From JAQVWU01 sp964628455 (GTDB taxonomy: Bacteria > Bacillota > Clostridia > Oscillospirales > CAG-272): a stretch of DNA of 16,687 nucleotides. The notes below the pieces were generated by a model, which was not told the origin of the DNA, ran no database searches, and saw nothing but the letters and a program-made list of their open reading frames with translations. Shown here piece after piece: positions 6,793 to 16,300 of the stretch (position 1 is the first letter of the stretch; each line of letters starts with the position of its first letter). Both the position numbers and the translations under genes were made by a program. The stretch is taken from positions 1 to 16,687 of the forward strand of contig CAZVPD010000083.1 in NCBI GenBank assembly GCA_964628455.1. The letters are read 5' to 3'.

Positions 6793-8361
6793 TTACTTTA
6801 TCTTCTTGTTCATTTCGTCTTGCAATGCCGGTCTTCTCCTGTTTTGGGCTAAAATATCCGCATAATATGCGCGGAACGCGTCCTTTTCGTTCAGGAGAAT
6901 GCAGATCTCTCGGATGACGGCGCAGTAGTAGGCTGCCCTTGCATACCTGCTTCTCTGCGCGGCGTCGATGTGGAACCGTACCATGAGTTTATACATCTCA
7001 GCGGCGCTGCTTAACAGAAAACGTCTGTTTTCCGCATCCTCGCACTTCCGGATCATGTCGGCAATGCCTTCGGTTTTATTCTCTTCGACCGACTGCAGAA
7101 TTTCCGTCAGACCGGACGGCAGCGTTTTTTCGGAATGCAGCGCGCGGTAAACCAGTGATTTGGCCGTATATTTCAGATTTTCATGCCGCGAATAGCCGTC
7201 GGACCTGAGCGCCGTATCGATAAGCTTTGAAATCTCTCCTTCATAGGACCATATTCTGAGCAAAGCCGCCGCAGAATCGTTCCTTTTGCCGGACAGAACA
7301 TACTCCGCCATTTTATCCGGAAAGCCCTCGGAAGTTCCGAGCCTGCATGCAATGCGCCTTGCCTGCAGATACCGTTCATGGGTGTTGTCCGCAGTAAACA
7401 TTTCAGCCGCGGTTTCATAGGCTTCGCCGTACATGTTTAAGCTTTCATAGCAGCTGACCAGTTTTGTGTTGAGGGCCGAAACGACCTTCGCATCCGTGAT
7501 TTCCTTTAAAGCGTCCCTGATGATCGGTATGGCTTTATCCGGCATTCCCCGGTCCATGTACCCCTGCGCCAGATCATCCGAAAAGTTCGGGTTAAAGCGG
7601 ATCAGGCTTTCCGAAACCGCAATTCCGTCGAATTCAATGCTGAGCTTTGAGTAAAAACTTTTCAGCAGTTCATACAACGAATGCTGGACAGACCGGCTGT
7701 CCGTATGGCCGGCAATATTTATTCGGACAGCTTCTTCCATATCCGCTAAATCATCAAACCGGTTCAGAAGGATACCGGTGTTTTCCCCGCCGAAGTAGAT
7801 CCATAATCCGACGGCTTTCCGGGCAGCCTGCTTTTTATCCGGCAGCTGATCCTTCAAAGAAAGCAGATATTCGTCAAAGACTTCCTCCCGGTCGGTTCTG
7901 ATATAATACATCGGGTGATCTGTTCCCAGAAGAGCTTCGTCGGACTCCGCTTCGCGAAGACAGCCCGTCAGCCTCTCGAAAGCCCTGTAAGAAACATCAT
8001 AGTTATGGTTTCTCGAATACATCACCGCAAGCCTGAAAAAAGACGAAAAGCCTTCCGCCCATTCGCTGTGTCTGAAACCGGATACCTCATTGCCGTCATA
8101 ATAGTCGCGGTAATCATAGGGATCCTCGGTCTCTTCGGTATAATAATCTCCGGCAAGGCATTTGCCGCAAAAAGCATCGACCTTCTCTAAAAAGGCGCAG
8201 CCGTCGCCTTCACCTGCCTCCAGAAGCGCAGCCCGCGGGTCTATCCATTTCGAAATAAACTCCAGCCGGTCCTTTTCGGATAATTGTTCCGTCAGTTTTT
8301 CTATGATCGCAATCAATTCCTCTTTCGGCCGGCTCAGGAGATTGTATTTATCCTCAATCAT
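6793..8361 (-). CDS. Uncharacterised helical-repeat (TPR-like) protein
   Basis: 522 residues; I do not recognise the family. There is no signal peptide, membrane segment or enzymatic motif, so it is probably cytoplasmic. The sequence is almost all alpha-helical. Around residues 262-325 it shows TPR-like helix pairs (AQGYMDRGMPDKAIPI, VSCYESLNMYGEAYETA), and the rest reads as degenerate helical repeats. The N-terminus (1-40) is a charged helix; an acidic, Tyr-rich patch covers about 70-92. Such proteins usually act as binding scaffolds. Start ATG 8361 has GGAG 8 nt upstream. It is a single-gene unit with an exact consensus promoter and a long leader, and faces away from the defence operon. Its composition is intermediate between the GC-rich left part and the AT-rich island. 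A regulatory or defence-accessory role is possible but unsupported by the sequence. Confidence 0.75.
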   Translation of the reverse strand: MIEDKYNLLSRPKEELIAIIEKLTEQLSEKDRLEFISKWIDPRAALLEAGEGDGCAFLEKVDAFCGKCLAGDYYTEETEDPYDYRDYYDGNEVSGFRHSEWAEGFSSFFRLAVMYSRNHNYDVSYRAFERLTGCLREAESDEALLGTDHPMYYIRTDREEVFDEYLLSLKDQLPDKKQAARKAVGLWIYFGGENTGILLNRFDDLADMEEAVRINIAGHTDSRSVQHSLYELLKSFYSKLSIEFDGIAVSESLIRFNPNFSDDLAQGYMDRGMPDKAIPIIRDALKEITDAKVVSALNTKLVSCYESLNMYGEAYETAAEMFTADNTHERYLQARRIACRLGTSEGFPDKMAEYVLSGKRNDSAAALLRIWSYEGEISKLIDTALRSDGYSRHENLKYTAKSLVYRALHSEKTLPSGLTEILQSVEENKTEGIADMIRKCEDAENRRFLLSSAAEMYKLMVRFHIDAAQRSRYARAAYYCAVIREICILLNEKDAFRAYYADILAQNRRRPALQDEMNKKIK

Positions 8362-8469
8362 TTAAGCTCTCCGGAAAATTTTATAAATTTCAAAGTGATT
8401 GTTCTTCTCTCGAATATCAGAAGGATAAGAAAACTTCATATGGCAGATAATACCACGTTTTCATCAACC

Positions 8470-8498
8470 ATTATAGTATTCGGACCGGGGAATGTCAA
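8470..8498 (-). promoter_or_regulatory. Exact consensus SigA promoter for the TPR-like gene
   Basis: Minus strand TTGACA (8493-8498), exactly 17 bp, TATAAT (8470-8475): no mismatch to consensus. Transcription should start near 8463, about 100 nt before the ATG at 8361. It drives leftward transcription, away from the defence operon. Confidence 0.85.
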
Positions 8499-8621
8499 GA
8501 ATATACAGACAAAAAAAGAAGTGTGATTTCGGGAGAAAACGACATTACTTTTATTGTGCATATCGTATTATGAACCGATTGACATAATATATACAAAAAA
8601 CAGAAATTTCGTTTTTCCCTC

Positions 8622-8650
8622 TTGTAATACGGCAGCATATGTGATAAAAT
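8622..8650 (+). promoter_or_regulatory. Candidate promoter of the defence operon
   Basis: TTGTAA (8622-8627), a 17-bp spacer, TAAAAT (8645-8650), with TG at 8642-8643 forming an extended -10 element. It is the best SigA-like match upstream of vsr. Transcription from about 8657 would give a leader of some 160 nt. In such AT-rich DNA chance matches are common, so confidence is moderate. Confidence 0.5.
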
Positions 8651-8730
8651 CATAAAGACTATGGAAAGTATTTTTGATAATATAGCAATAAGCGACAAAA
8701 ATAATTCTGCGATATAGTGAAGTCGAACAA

Positions 8731-8823
8731 ATGACGCATTGGGTATTATTTGTTGAAGATAGTTTTTTAAATATTAGAAGGTTTATCTTGATTTTAATAA
8801 AATATAACCGGAAGTGTTTATGA
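8731..8823 (+). CDS. Possible 30-residue leader ORF overlapping vsr
   Basis: An ATG-started frame of 30 codons whose TGA stop (8821-8823) overlaps the ATG of vsr as ATGA, a typical arrangement for translational coupling. The peptide begins MTHWVLFVEDSF and is hydrophobic in its middle. The upstream ribosome site is weak. It may be a real leader peptide or a chance frame. Confidence 0.25.
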   Translation: MTHWVLFVEDSFLNIRRFILILIKYNRKCL

Positions 8824-9245
8824 AAAAAACTCGGGAACAGATCAGTAAAAATATGAGAAATGTAAAAAATAAAGATTCTCAAATTGAGCTTTTACTACGC
8901 AAAGAATTATGGAAGAGAAATGTCAGATACAGAAAGAATGTGAAGTCTGTTTACGGACATCCCGATCTTGCTTTTAAAGGCAAGAAGATTGCGGTTTTCT
9001 GCGACAGCGAGTTTTGGCATGGATTTGATTGGGAAAACAGAAAGAACGATATAAAAACGAATAAAGAATTCTGGATAAGAAAAATAGAGAAAAATATTGC
9101 AAGAGATTTAGAAGTAAATAAATATCTTGATGAACATGGCTGGAAAGTAATTCGGTTTTGGGGGAAAGAAATAAAAAGTAATACATATGCTTGTGCTGAT
9201 ATTATCGTTAAAACATTAAAGGAGAAAACAGAATGCAATACATAA
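8820..9245 (+). CDS. vsr: Vsr-family (very short patch repair) endonuclease
   Basis: A 141-residue nuclease of the Vsr family, close to the usual length. Vsr nicks next to T:G mismatches formed when 5-methylcytosine deaminates. Family features: E23 in QIELLLRKEL, catalytic-type D49 in GHPDLAF, FWHG at 65-68 with H67, and N92, R95, D96 in KNIARD. The usual zinc-binding cysteines are absent: the region after FWH reads GFDW, and the C-terminal WEC motif is replaced by FWGKE (113-117), so this is a zinc-less variant. I chose ATG 8820 (GGAAG five nt upstream) over the in-frame GTG at 8814. The end overlaps the methyltransferase start by 13 nt, implying coupled translation and a shared job protecting methylated sites. 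A divergent nuclease role in defence is also possible. Confidence 0.88.
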   Translation: MKKTREQISKNMRNVKNKDSQIELLLRKELWKRNVRYRKNVKSVYGHPDLAFKGKKIAVFCDSEFWHGFDWENRKNDIKTNKEFWIRKIEKNIARDLEVNKYLDEHGWKVIRFWGKEIKSNTYACADIIVKTLKEKTECNT

Positions 9246-10633
9246 CGATAGACTTATGTGCAGGTATAGGCGGAATTCGTAAAGGATTTGAATTGGCTGG
9301 TGATTATAAAAATATCATATCTGCCGAAACAGATGAATTTGCATGTAAAACATACGAGCATTTATTTGGCGATGATCCCCGCAACGATTTAACATCTTCT
9401 GATTTTAAAACAAAAGTAAAACAAATACAATATGATGTTTTATTGGCAGGATTCCCGTGTCAAACATTTAGCAGTGTAGGATTAAAACTTGGATTTGAAG
9501 ATACAACTAAAGGCACGATTTTCTTTGACATAAAAAATATTATTAAGGATACAACGCCCAAAGTATTATTTTTGGAAAATGTAGAAAATCTTGTTACGCA
9601 CGATAAAGGTAACACATTTCGAATCATTATTGAAACACTGGAAAATGAACTTAATTATAAAGTTCTGGGTGTTACTAAAGATGAACAAGGGAAATTGTTT
9701 TATAATCCAAGGTCATTTATCAAAAATTCCAAATATTTCGGTGTTCCTCAAAATAGACCTCGCGTTTATATTATTGCTTTCAGCAGAAAATATTTCAATG
9801 AATATATTTCGCTTTTACCGGAAGAAATACCCGACAAATCGAATAAAATAGTATATCGATATTTAAAAGATATTCTTGAAATTAATGTTCCTGTAAAATA
9901 TTTTCTTTCAAGTGGTTACCTCGAAACTTTGGAAAGACATTTTGAAACACAAAAATCTAAAGGAAATGGTTTCGGTTATAGAGTTATTAATCTTCCGGGT
10001 AATGATAATCCCATAGCAAATACATTATTAGCGACGGGTGGGTCGGGACGAGAAAGAAATCTGATTTACGATATATCGAATGGTTTAAAATATACCGGAA
10101 CAACTATTAAAGGGAAATACTCACCAATCAACGAAAAATTTATCAGGACGATGACTCCGACAGAATGGGGACGTTTACAGGGATTTATCGGATATGCATT
10201 TGTAAAAGCAGATGGGTCTGAAGGGTTCTCATTTCCCGATAATATTCCTGATTCGCAAAAATATAAACAATTTGGTAATTCTGTTACTATTCCTGTCATA
10301 GAATTTATGGCATTATTTATCAAAGAATGTATGAATAAAATGCTTGAAAAATTTACCGATTTAGAAAAACGACTTTTCTATATGTATGGCCTAGAATTCC
10401 ACATTTGTAAGAGAATATACGATAAACTTTATAAAAATGTCAGAGAAAAAACAATACATTCATATTTTGACCTTGTATATCATGTTGGAATAAAAAATTA
10501 TTTTACCAAATATTCCGTCGCAAGGTTTCTTAATGTTTCTGAAGCGCGTGCATACCAAATAATTTTACAATTAAAATCAAACGGATGTATAACAGAAAAA
10601 GAAAGATACGGATATACATTTAACATTAATTGA
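9233..10633 (+). CDS. drmMII: DNA (cytosine-5) methyltransferase, DISARM DrmMII type
   Basis: 466 residues; transfers a methyl group from S-adenosylmethionine to carbon 5 of cytosine. All core motifs are present in canonical order: I (DLCAGIGG, 7-14), IV (GFPCQ, 73-77, catalytic C76), VI (ENVENL, 115-120), VIII (QNRPRVYI, 173-180), IX (RTMTPTEWGRLQGF, 305-318) and X (QFGNSV, 346-351). The target-recognition region lies about 215-305; specificity cannot be read directly. Residues 366-466 are an added C-terminal region ending in a winged-helix-like segment (YSVARFLNVSEARAYQI, about 427-443). Start ATG 9233 has GGAG 8 nt upstream. It overlaps vsr and is followed 29 nt later by the DrmE-like gene. 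In DISARM the methylase marks host DNA as self. Enzyme identity is very sure; the DrmMII role rests on gene context. Confidence 0.93.
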   Translation: MQYITIDLCAGIGGIRKGFELAGDYKNIISAETDEFACKTYEHLFGDDPRNDLTSSDFKTKVKQIQYDVLLAGFPCQTFSSVGLKLGFEDTTKGTIFFDIKNIIKDTTPKVLFLENVENLVTHDKGNTFRIIIETLENELNYKVLGVTKDEQGKLFYNPRSFIKNSKYFGVPQNRPRVYIIAFSRKYFNEYISLLPEEIPDKSNKIVYRYLKDILEINVPVKYFLSSGYLETLERHFETQKSKGNGFGYRVINLPGNDNPIANTLLATGGSGRERNLIYDISNGLKYTGTTIKGKYSPINEKFIRTMTPTEWGRLQGFIGYAFVKADGSEGFSFPDNIPDSQKYKQFGNSVTIPVIEFMALFIKECMNKMLEKFTDLEKRLFYMYGLEFHICKRIYDKLYKNVREKTIHSYFDLVYHVGIKNYFTKYSVARFLNVSEARAYQIILQLKSNGCITEKERYGYTFNIN

Positions 10634-10662
10634 TCAAAATATTCTGCAAACAAGGAGGAAAT

Positions 10663-13290
10663 ATGAAAAAAGTAATTAAAGTAATTAAACGCATCCTCGA
10701 TCATTGTGATTTGTTATTTGAAGAGAATGTATTTTCAAAGGAAGTTATTATACAAGCTTTTATGGATTTTCTGTCAATGACATCAGAAAAAGAAAAACAC
10801 AATGTGGGTATTGTATTACACACAGGTTCTGTATGTTATGACGCGGTTATGGTTGTATATGTAGCATTAATGTGCCTTCTTTATAATAAAACAGATACAG
10901 ATACAATAATTTCCTCACTTAAAATCGGTGATATAGTATCTTACGGCGATAAGAAAAAAGAACGTTATTCGTTTGGCGGATATACCACTCATCCCATGGA
11001 TCCGCAAAAAAAATCTGTATTATTAACTAAGGGGAACAATAATAATAATACAGTTCCTCAAGAACGTTGGAGATTTATTACCCCATATAACGGAAAAGCA
11101 ACAGCACTCGATGGGAGAGGTATTCGTAAAAAAAACGGAATACGAGACGAATTCTATAAAAGTGTTTTAGATTTTTCTGCCGATGAAATACCTAATATCA
11201 TCGATACATCGGTGGTTTTTGTCACAACTCGAGAACATAGTGATTATCTTATAAATAACATTTCAATTAGGTTTGATGAAAAAGAAATAAAATTACTAGA
11301 GTTGGTTACTGCTTCTTATTATACCGAAGAGGATGAATATCCATACGGCGGAAATGCGGAAAAGATGGAACCTGTCTTAAAAATTACAGGGAAAGTATCG
11401 GTTGCACGAAATCTTATTCATAAGAATGATACTAATAAAAATGTTGGGATTATAATCCTTGGTAATGAAATTGTATTCAAAGGGATCTCGGAATTACCGG
11501 AAATGATGAACAGACGTTCTCTCCAATTTGTCTATGTGGCAGTAAATATTGATTCCGAAAAAGCAAACGAATTGATAAATGCGACAGAAAAAAATGATAA
11601 TTTGCATATTTTTGCATGTACAAAAAAATTTTTACTTTCAAAATCTATTCACACAAAAATAAATAATAAATTTACATTGGAGTTATCAAAACAAGTTGAC
11701 GCAGTGCTAAAAAATGATATTCAACCTTATATAATACCGTGTCAATTCACATGGTCGGAATATAGCAATTATAAAAATGCACTTTATGATATAAAAAAAT
11801 TTGATTATGAATCGGAGGAAAAAACTGATTTTATAATAAATGCATTTTCTCTTACAAACTTATTTCTGACTGCGGTATTTAAGATTAAACAACTTGACAA
11901 ATTAATAAACGAAAAAAAATTAGAATTAGAAACAACAGAAAACAAATTGCAGAAGTTAAATATGATTGCAGATATTTTACCGGAGATGCTTCGAGAAAAA
12001 GTACGAATGATAATAAATTATCTGGAAACAGCGTATTTAAATTTAGTGAATTTCTGTGAAAAGGAAAATTATTTAATAAAAGTGTTAATCCAGAATCATG
12101 ATAAAAAAGTTGCGATAATTGTACCCAAAGCGTACTATATTGTTGTTATGCGCGAGTCTAATTTATATAATTTAATGGATAAATGGGAAAATCTGACGAT
12201 TACTACGGCGAATCGTTTTGATAACACAGTTTATTATGATCGAATTATAGTTTTGGGAAATTATGAAGGGAAAAGATTTAATACGTTTAGATGTCGTTCT
12301 TCTCAACGTATAGAAACTATTTTATATGAATTTGAATTAAATGTCTTTTATCATAGAAAACGTTATGAGAAAAAAAATGAAGTTCAGTTAAATTTATTGA
12401 ATTACATTCCGTTGAAATCGGATGATAATGATGAAGCTCATTATTCTTTGGGAGTTAATGATGAAGAAGTCGATTTATTGGCGAATATTGATGCTGAGGT
12501 TGACGAGTTTATTACTCACTTAAACGAAAGTACTACAATAAGAGGATTAAATTTAGAAAATAATATACAACAATCGTCTTCAACCGCAGAAATTATAGCA
12601 ATAGGTGTTTTTGAAAACGGAGAAAGAGTGCTTTTTTCAAAGCATTACAAGGCTTATGTATTTGATGAAAATAATGGTAATGTTCAAGAAGTTTCTGTCT
12701 CCGAATTAAGTCCGGGTGATTCGATAGTTTTTACACAGAAGAATTCGGAAACAAGAGATGTTGTAGAAAACATTTTAAACCGTCTCGTAAATGAAAACAA
12801 AATCAATGATAACACTATAATAACAGATTATAGAAAATCAAAGTATTGGAAAAAAGTATTACATGATTACATGGAACGGAATCATAATTCAGCCTCGGAA
12901 ATTGTATCAATGATGATTACAAACGGAGTACAAGTCCAAGATGCCACTATAAAAGGTTGGCTTGATGAGGATTCACATACGGTTGGACCGAGAAAAATCG
13001 ATTCTATCTTACAAATTGCCCGATTGGTTGAAGATAAAAACTTATATGATAATGCAAATGAATATTATGAAGCTTGTAATAAAATCAGAAAAATCAGAAA
13101 AGATATACTTAAACAGATAGGTAAAGTAATTAATGCAAAATTAAGCGGGAAAAAGCCTGATGCAAATAATTTAACAGCAGAAATATATGAACGAGTAGAT
13201 TCAATAGCTCTGGTATTACGACTTGAATCAATAACAACGGTAAATCAAACGGTGCCAATCAACATGATAAATAGACCAATCAATATATAA
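10663..13290 (+). CDS. drmE: DrmE-like DISARM protein
   Basis: An 875-residue protein in the place and size range of DrmE, the class 2 DISARM component of unknown function. No catalytic motif is evident. Along the chain: a helical N-terminus; an alpha/beta region from about residue 48 (GIVLHTGS) to 200 (VVFVTTREHSDYL); a second alpha/beta region (260-325); a helical, probably coiled-coil stretch (395-465); a third alpha/beta region (482-565, VAIIVPK and YYDRIIVLG) resembling a helicase C-terminal lobe; a small beta-rich domain (640-690); and a C-terminal HTH-like segment (743-785, with IKGWLDEDSHTVGP). Start ATG 10663 has AGGAGG four nt upstream; an in-frame TTG at 10630 is less likely. DrmA follows after 10 nt. 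The name depends partly on context and the C-terminal pattern, so it is less sure than its neighbours. Confidence 0.72.
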   Translation: MKKVIKVIKRILDHCDLLFEENVFSKEVIIQAFMDFLSMTSEKEKHNVGIVLHTGSVCYDAVMVVYVALMCLLYNKTDTDTIISSLKIGDIVSYGDKKKERYSFGGYTTHPMDPQKKSVLLTKGNNNNNTVPQERWRFITPYNGKATALDGRGIRKKNGIRDEFYKSVLDFSADEIPNIIDTSVVFVTTREHSDYLINNISIRFDEKEIKLLELVTASYYTEEDEYPYGGNAEKMEPVLKITGKVSVARNLIHKNDTNKNVGIIILGNEIVFKGISELPEMMNRRSLQFVYVAVNIDSEKANELINATEKNDNLHIFACTKKFLLSKSIHTKINNKFTLELSKQVDAVLKNDIQPYIIPCQFTWSEYSNYKNALYDIKKFDYESEEKTDFIINAFSLTNLFLTAVFKIKQLDKLINEKKLELETTENKLQKLNMIADILPEMLREKVRMIINYLETAYLNLVNFCEKENYLIKVLIQNHDKKVAIIVPKAYYIVVMRESNLYNLMDKWENLTITTANRFDNTVYYDRIIVLGNYEGKRFNTFRCRSSQRIETILYEFELNVFYHRKRYEKKNEVQLNLLNYIPLKSDDNDEAHYSLGVNDEEVDLLANIDAEVDEFITHLNESTTIRGLNLENNIQQSSSTAEIIAIGVFENGERVLFSKHYKAYVFDENNGNVQEVSVSELSPGDSIVFTQKNSETRDVVENILNRLVNENKINDNTIITDYRKSKYWKKVLHDYMERNHNSASEIVSMMITNGVQVQDATIKGWLDEDSHTVGPRKIDSILQIARLVEDKNLYDNANEYYEACNKIRKIRKDILKQIGKVINAKLSGKKPDANNLTAEIYERVDSIALVLRLESITTVNQTVPINMINRPINI

Positions 13291-13300
13291 GAGGTTTAAT

Positions 13301-16300
13301 ATGATTGATTCACGAGAAATGATTAACACAAGAGAGCGATACTTAAAAATAATTAAGGAAGAATTGCTTGGACCGGGGTCGGAGATTTCTATACCTGATG
13401 CTGAGCACGAAATAATCACCAGCTCTCCGCATATGAGATATTCTATAGGGATTTTATTCCCGAAAAATGAAAAAATCAATGCAGATAATGATGATAGTTC
13501 GCGTATAGAAGAAATAAGCGATAAGTCCGTTGATTTTATCGATGATTCGGAAATAAATGAGGAGAAAGTTACTTCGAATAAATTAGATCTGGTTTCTCCG
13601 GCGGATGAAGAGAATCTTGATGAAGAAATGAGCCTTGCGGCACAAAACATGCCTTCATCTTTAGGTATGACATTCTTTATTCACGGTAATGCATCGGTTA
13701 TAAATTGTGATATTGGTTTTGCAACATACAGACATTTACAGGTGTCTGATTGTAAATTGCCTTTTTATCCCAACAATCCGGAAGAGTATAATGTTCCCGA
13801 ACAATTATCATTATATATCTATTATGACAAAGAAGAAAAGTGTTTAAAACTTTGTTCAAGTAAAATTACAAAAAGAATAGTTAGGGATTTACAAAAAAAT
13901 AGTTTAAAGGAAAATGATGAATATAATCTTTTTGATATGATGTATAAGCTTTGCAATCAAATAAGCGGAGGTTTTATACGTGTACCCCATAAAATTGAAA
14001 CCAGTCTTAAATTCGGTGATTCGGATTATTTAGATGATAATCAAAAACTCGATGAAACAACGGCGAAATTAACAGCATTAAGACGAAAAATATCAGATGA
14101 TTTATACTCCGTTACCATTATGTTTGTAAATGATATAACCGAACATGCAAATGGGACCAATTGTCTTTTCCAACCTGAAATACGTATACACAGCAACAAG
14201 AATAATTTTGTTTTTAAAGAATATTCCGGTATACATGACTTATCCATACTGGATGATGAAGAAAAATCATTGAATCTTCAATATAGAAATAAAAAAGTTT
14301 ATGGAACCGGCCTCGGTACTTCTCTTAATTGGGATATTGATAATAACGGAAACGGTTTTTTATTTAATGATTTTTTTCCGCAAGTCGAAGTCCCGCAAAT
14401 AGATTTTAGTTTACCTGTTGATTCTGGAGTCAGTGAAAATGCTTTATCTATGAAGTATTTGTCTGACTTAGAGAATGCAGAAAAATCAATAAAAATAGAT
14501 TATCTTAAAGAATTGGTATATGCTTATGAGAAATGGATCACCAATCTTAAATCAAAAATATGCGACCTGGACGAAAAATATCGTGACATTGCAAAAAAGA
14601 ATTTATTCGGGTGTGAAAAATCATGTAAACGAATGTATTCGGGTATAAAATCACTTATTAATGATGAAAAAAAATGGGATTCTTTTCAATTGGCGAATCG
14701 TGCAATGTATATGCAACGAATTCATCTTAATATTCAAAAAAATACTTCAAATTCAGATAGATTTCCATACGATGATGAGTTGACAGATGTTCTTGAAAAT
14801 CTTGATTATTATATAGCTGATAAGCAATTAACCGAGAAATACGATGAAAAAGATAAGTATTTATGGCGTCCGTTTCAAATGGCTTTTATATTGATGAGTA
14901 TCGATTCTGTGTCTGATGAAAAAAGCGATGATCGGAACTCGGTTGATTTAATATGGTTCCCTACAGGCGGTGGCAAAACAGAAGCTTATCTTGGTTTAAC
15001 TGCATTTACTGTTTTTTACAGAAAACTTGCTCATCTTGATGAATCTGCCGGAACAACTGTAATTATGCGCTATACACTACGTCTTTTAACCGCTCAACAA
15101 TTCAACAGAGCATCAACATTAATATGTGCGTGTGAATATATCAGGAAAGATTCTCAAAAACTCAAATCAAAATATAAGACTTATCCTTTGGGAAATAGTT
15201 CTATCACCATCGGTCTTTGGATTGGTGGAGAACATACACCAAACATGAATTCCGGTTCTGAAAAAAGTGCTCAGGCATGCTTATCTCGCTTAGATAAAGC
15301 TAGTATATATAATTTACGAGAAGAAAAGAACAGTTATAATAAGTTTCAAGTGTTAAAATGTCCTTGGTGTGGAACAAAAATGGTTAAAGAAGTTGTAAAT
15401 AATACCGTTTTGGGTAGTTTCGGATATAGATTAAAAGACAACAGACATTTTGAATTATTTTGCCCTCAGGAGAAATGCTTTTTCAATGAAATATTACCTA
15501 TTCAGGTAGTTGACGAAGAGTTATATCGCAATCCGCCGACTTTGCTTTTTGGTACAGTAGATAAATTTGCTATGCTTCCATGGAAAAAAGATATAGGTAT
15601 ATTTTTCGGACTTAACAGTAAAAACCGTTCTCCTGAATTGATAATACAAGATGAGTTACATCTTATTTCCGGTCCTCTCGGTACGATGGTCGGTTTATAT
15701 GAAACGGTTATTGACCTACTCTGCAAAGAAAAAGGTTTGTCAACAAAAATAGTTGCTTCAACAGCAACTATTCGTCGATCTTCAGAACAATGTTCGGCAT
15801 TATATGATCGGAACGTTGACCAATTTCCGCATCCCGCTCTTGACGCCGAAGATTCTTTTTTTGCGAGAGAAGGGAGTATTGATCATGATATTGGGAAATA
15901 CGGCAGATTTTATGTCGGATTAATGCCATCGGGAAAAACAAAAGCAATGATGGAAATCAGAGTGATTGCCGCTTTATTGCAAAAAATAAATATTATGAAA
16001 TTGTCGGATGAAGTTAAAGACAAATATTGGACATTAACTGTTTACTTCAATAGTTTAAAGGACTTGGGGAAGTGTTCGACACTAGTCAATGACGATATTA
16101 AAGATTTTATAAAAAGGTCGGCATATCGTCTCGGAACTTCAAGAGATGCTCGAATGATTGCAGAGGCAGATGAATTGACAAGTCGCGTTTCAACAACAGC
16201 ATTGAATGAAACTCTCGATAAACTTGAGAAATTAACTTTTTCAAAAGAAAATATTGAAAAAAAGCGATATGCTTCGAATATTCTTTTGGCGACAAACATG

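Larger units (their letters stand above)
8362..8819. other. Divergent intergenic region at the island border
   Basis: 458 bp between the leftward TPR-like gene and the rightward vsr gene. It holds the consensus promoter at 8470-8498 and a candidate rightward promoter at 8622-8650. Two inverted repeats are visible: AAAAAC (8596-8601) / GTTTTT (8611-8616), flanking the self-complementary word GAAATTTC, and AACAAAT (8726-8732) / ATTTGTT (8748-8754). Base composition becomes clearly AT-rich from about 8500 onward. There is no tRNA, integrase or insertion sequence in it. Confidence 0.7.

Noticed and set aside
8579..8584. TTGACA as the -35 of the defence operon
   Set aside because: No acceptable -10 hexamer lies 16-18 bp downstream; the 8622-8650 site is a better match.
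8495..9238. Minus-strand frames rich in Phe, Ile and Leu over the vsr gene and its leader
   Set aside because: They look like membrane proteins only because antisense AT-rich DNA encodes Phe/Ile/Leu; the plus strand holds the Vsr motifs.
11036..11051. An AAT trinucleotide run as a phase-variation tract
   Set aside because: It is only a few units long and in frame (a short Asn run in the DrmE-like protein), so length change would not shift the frame.
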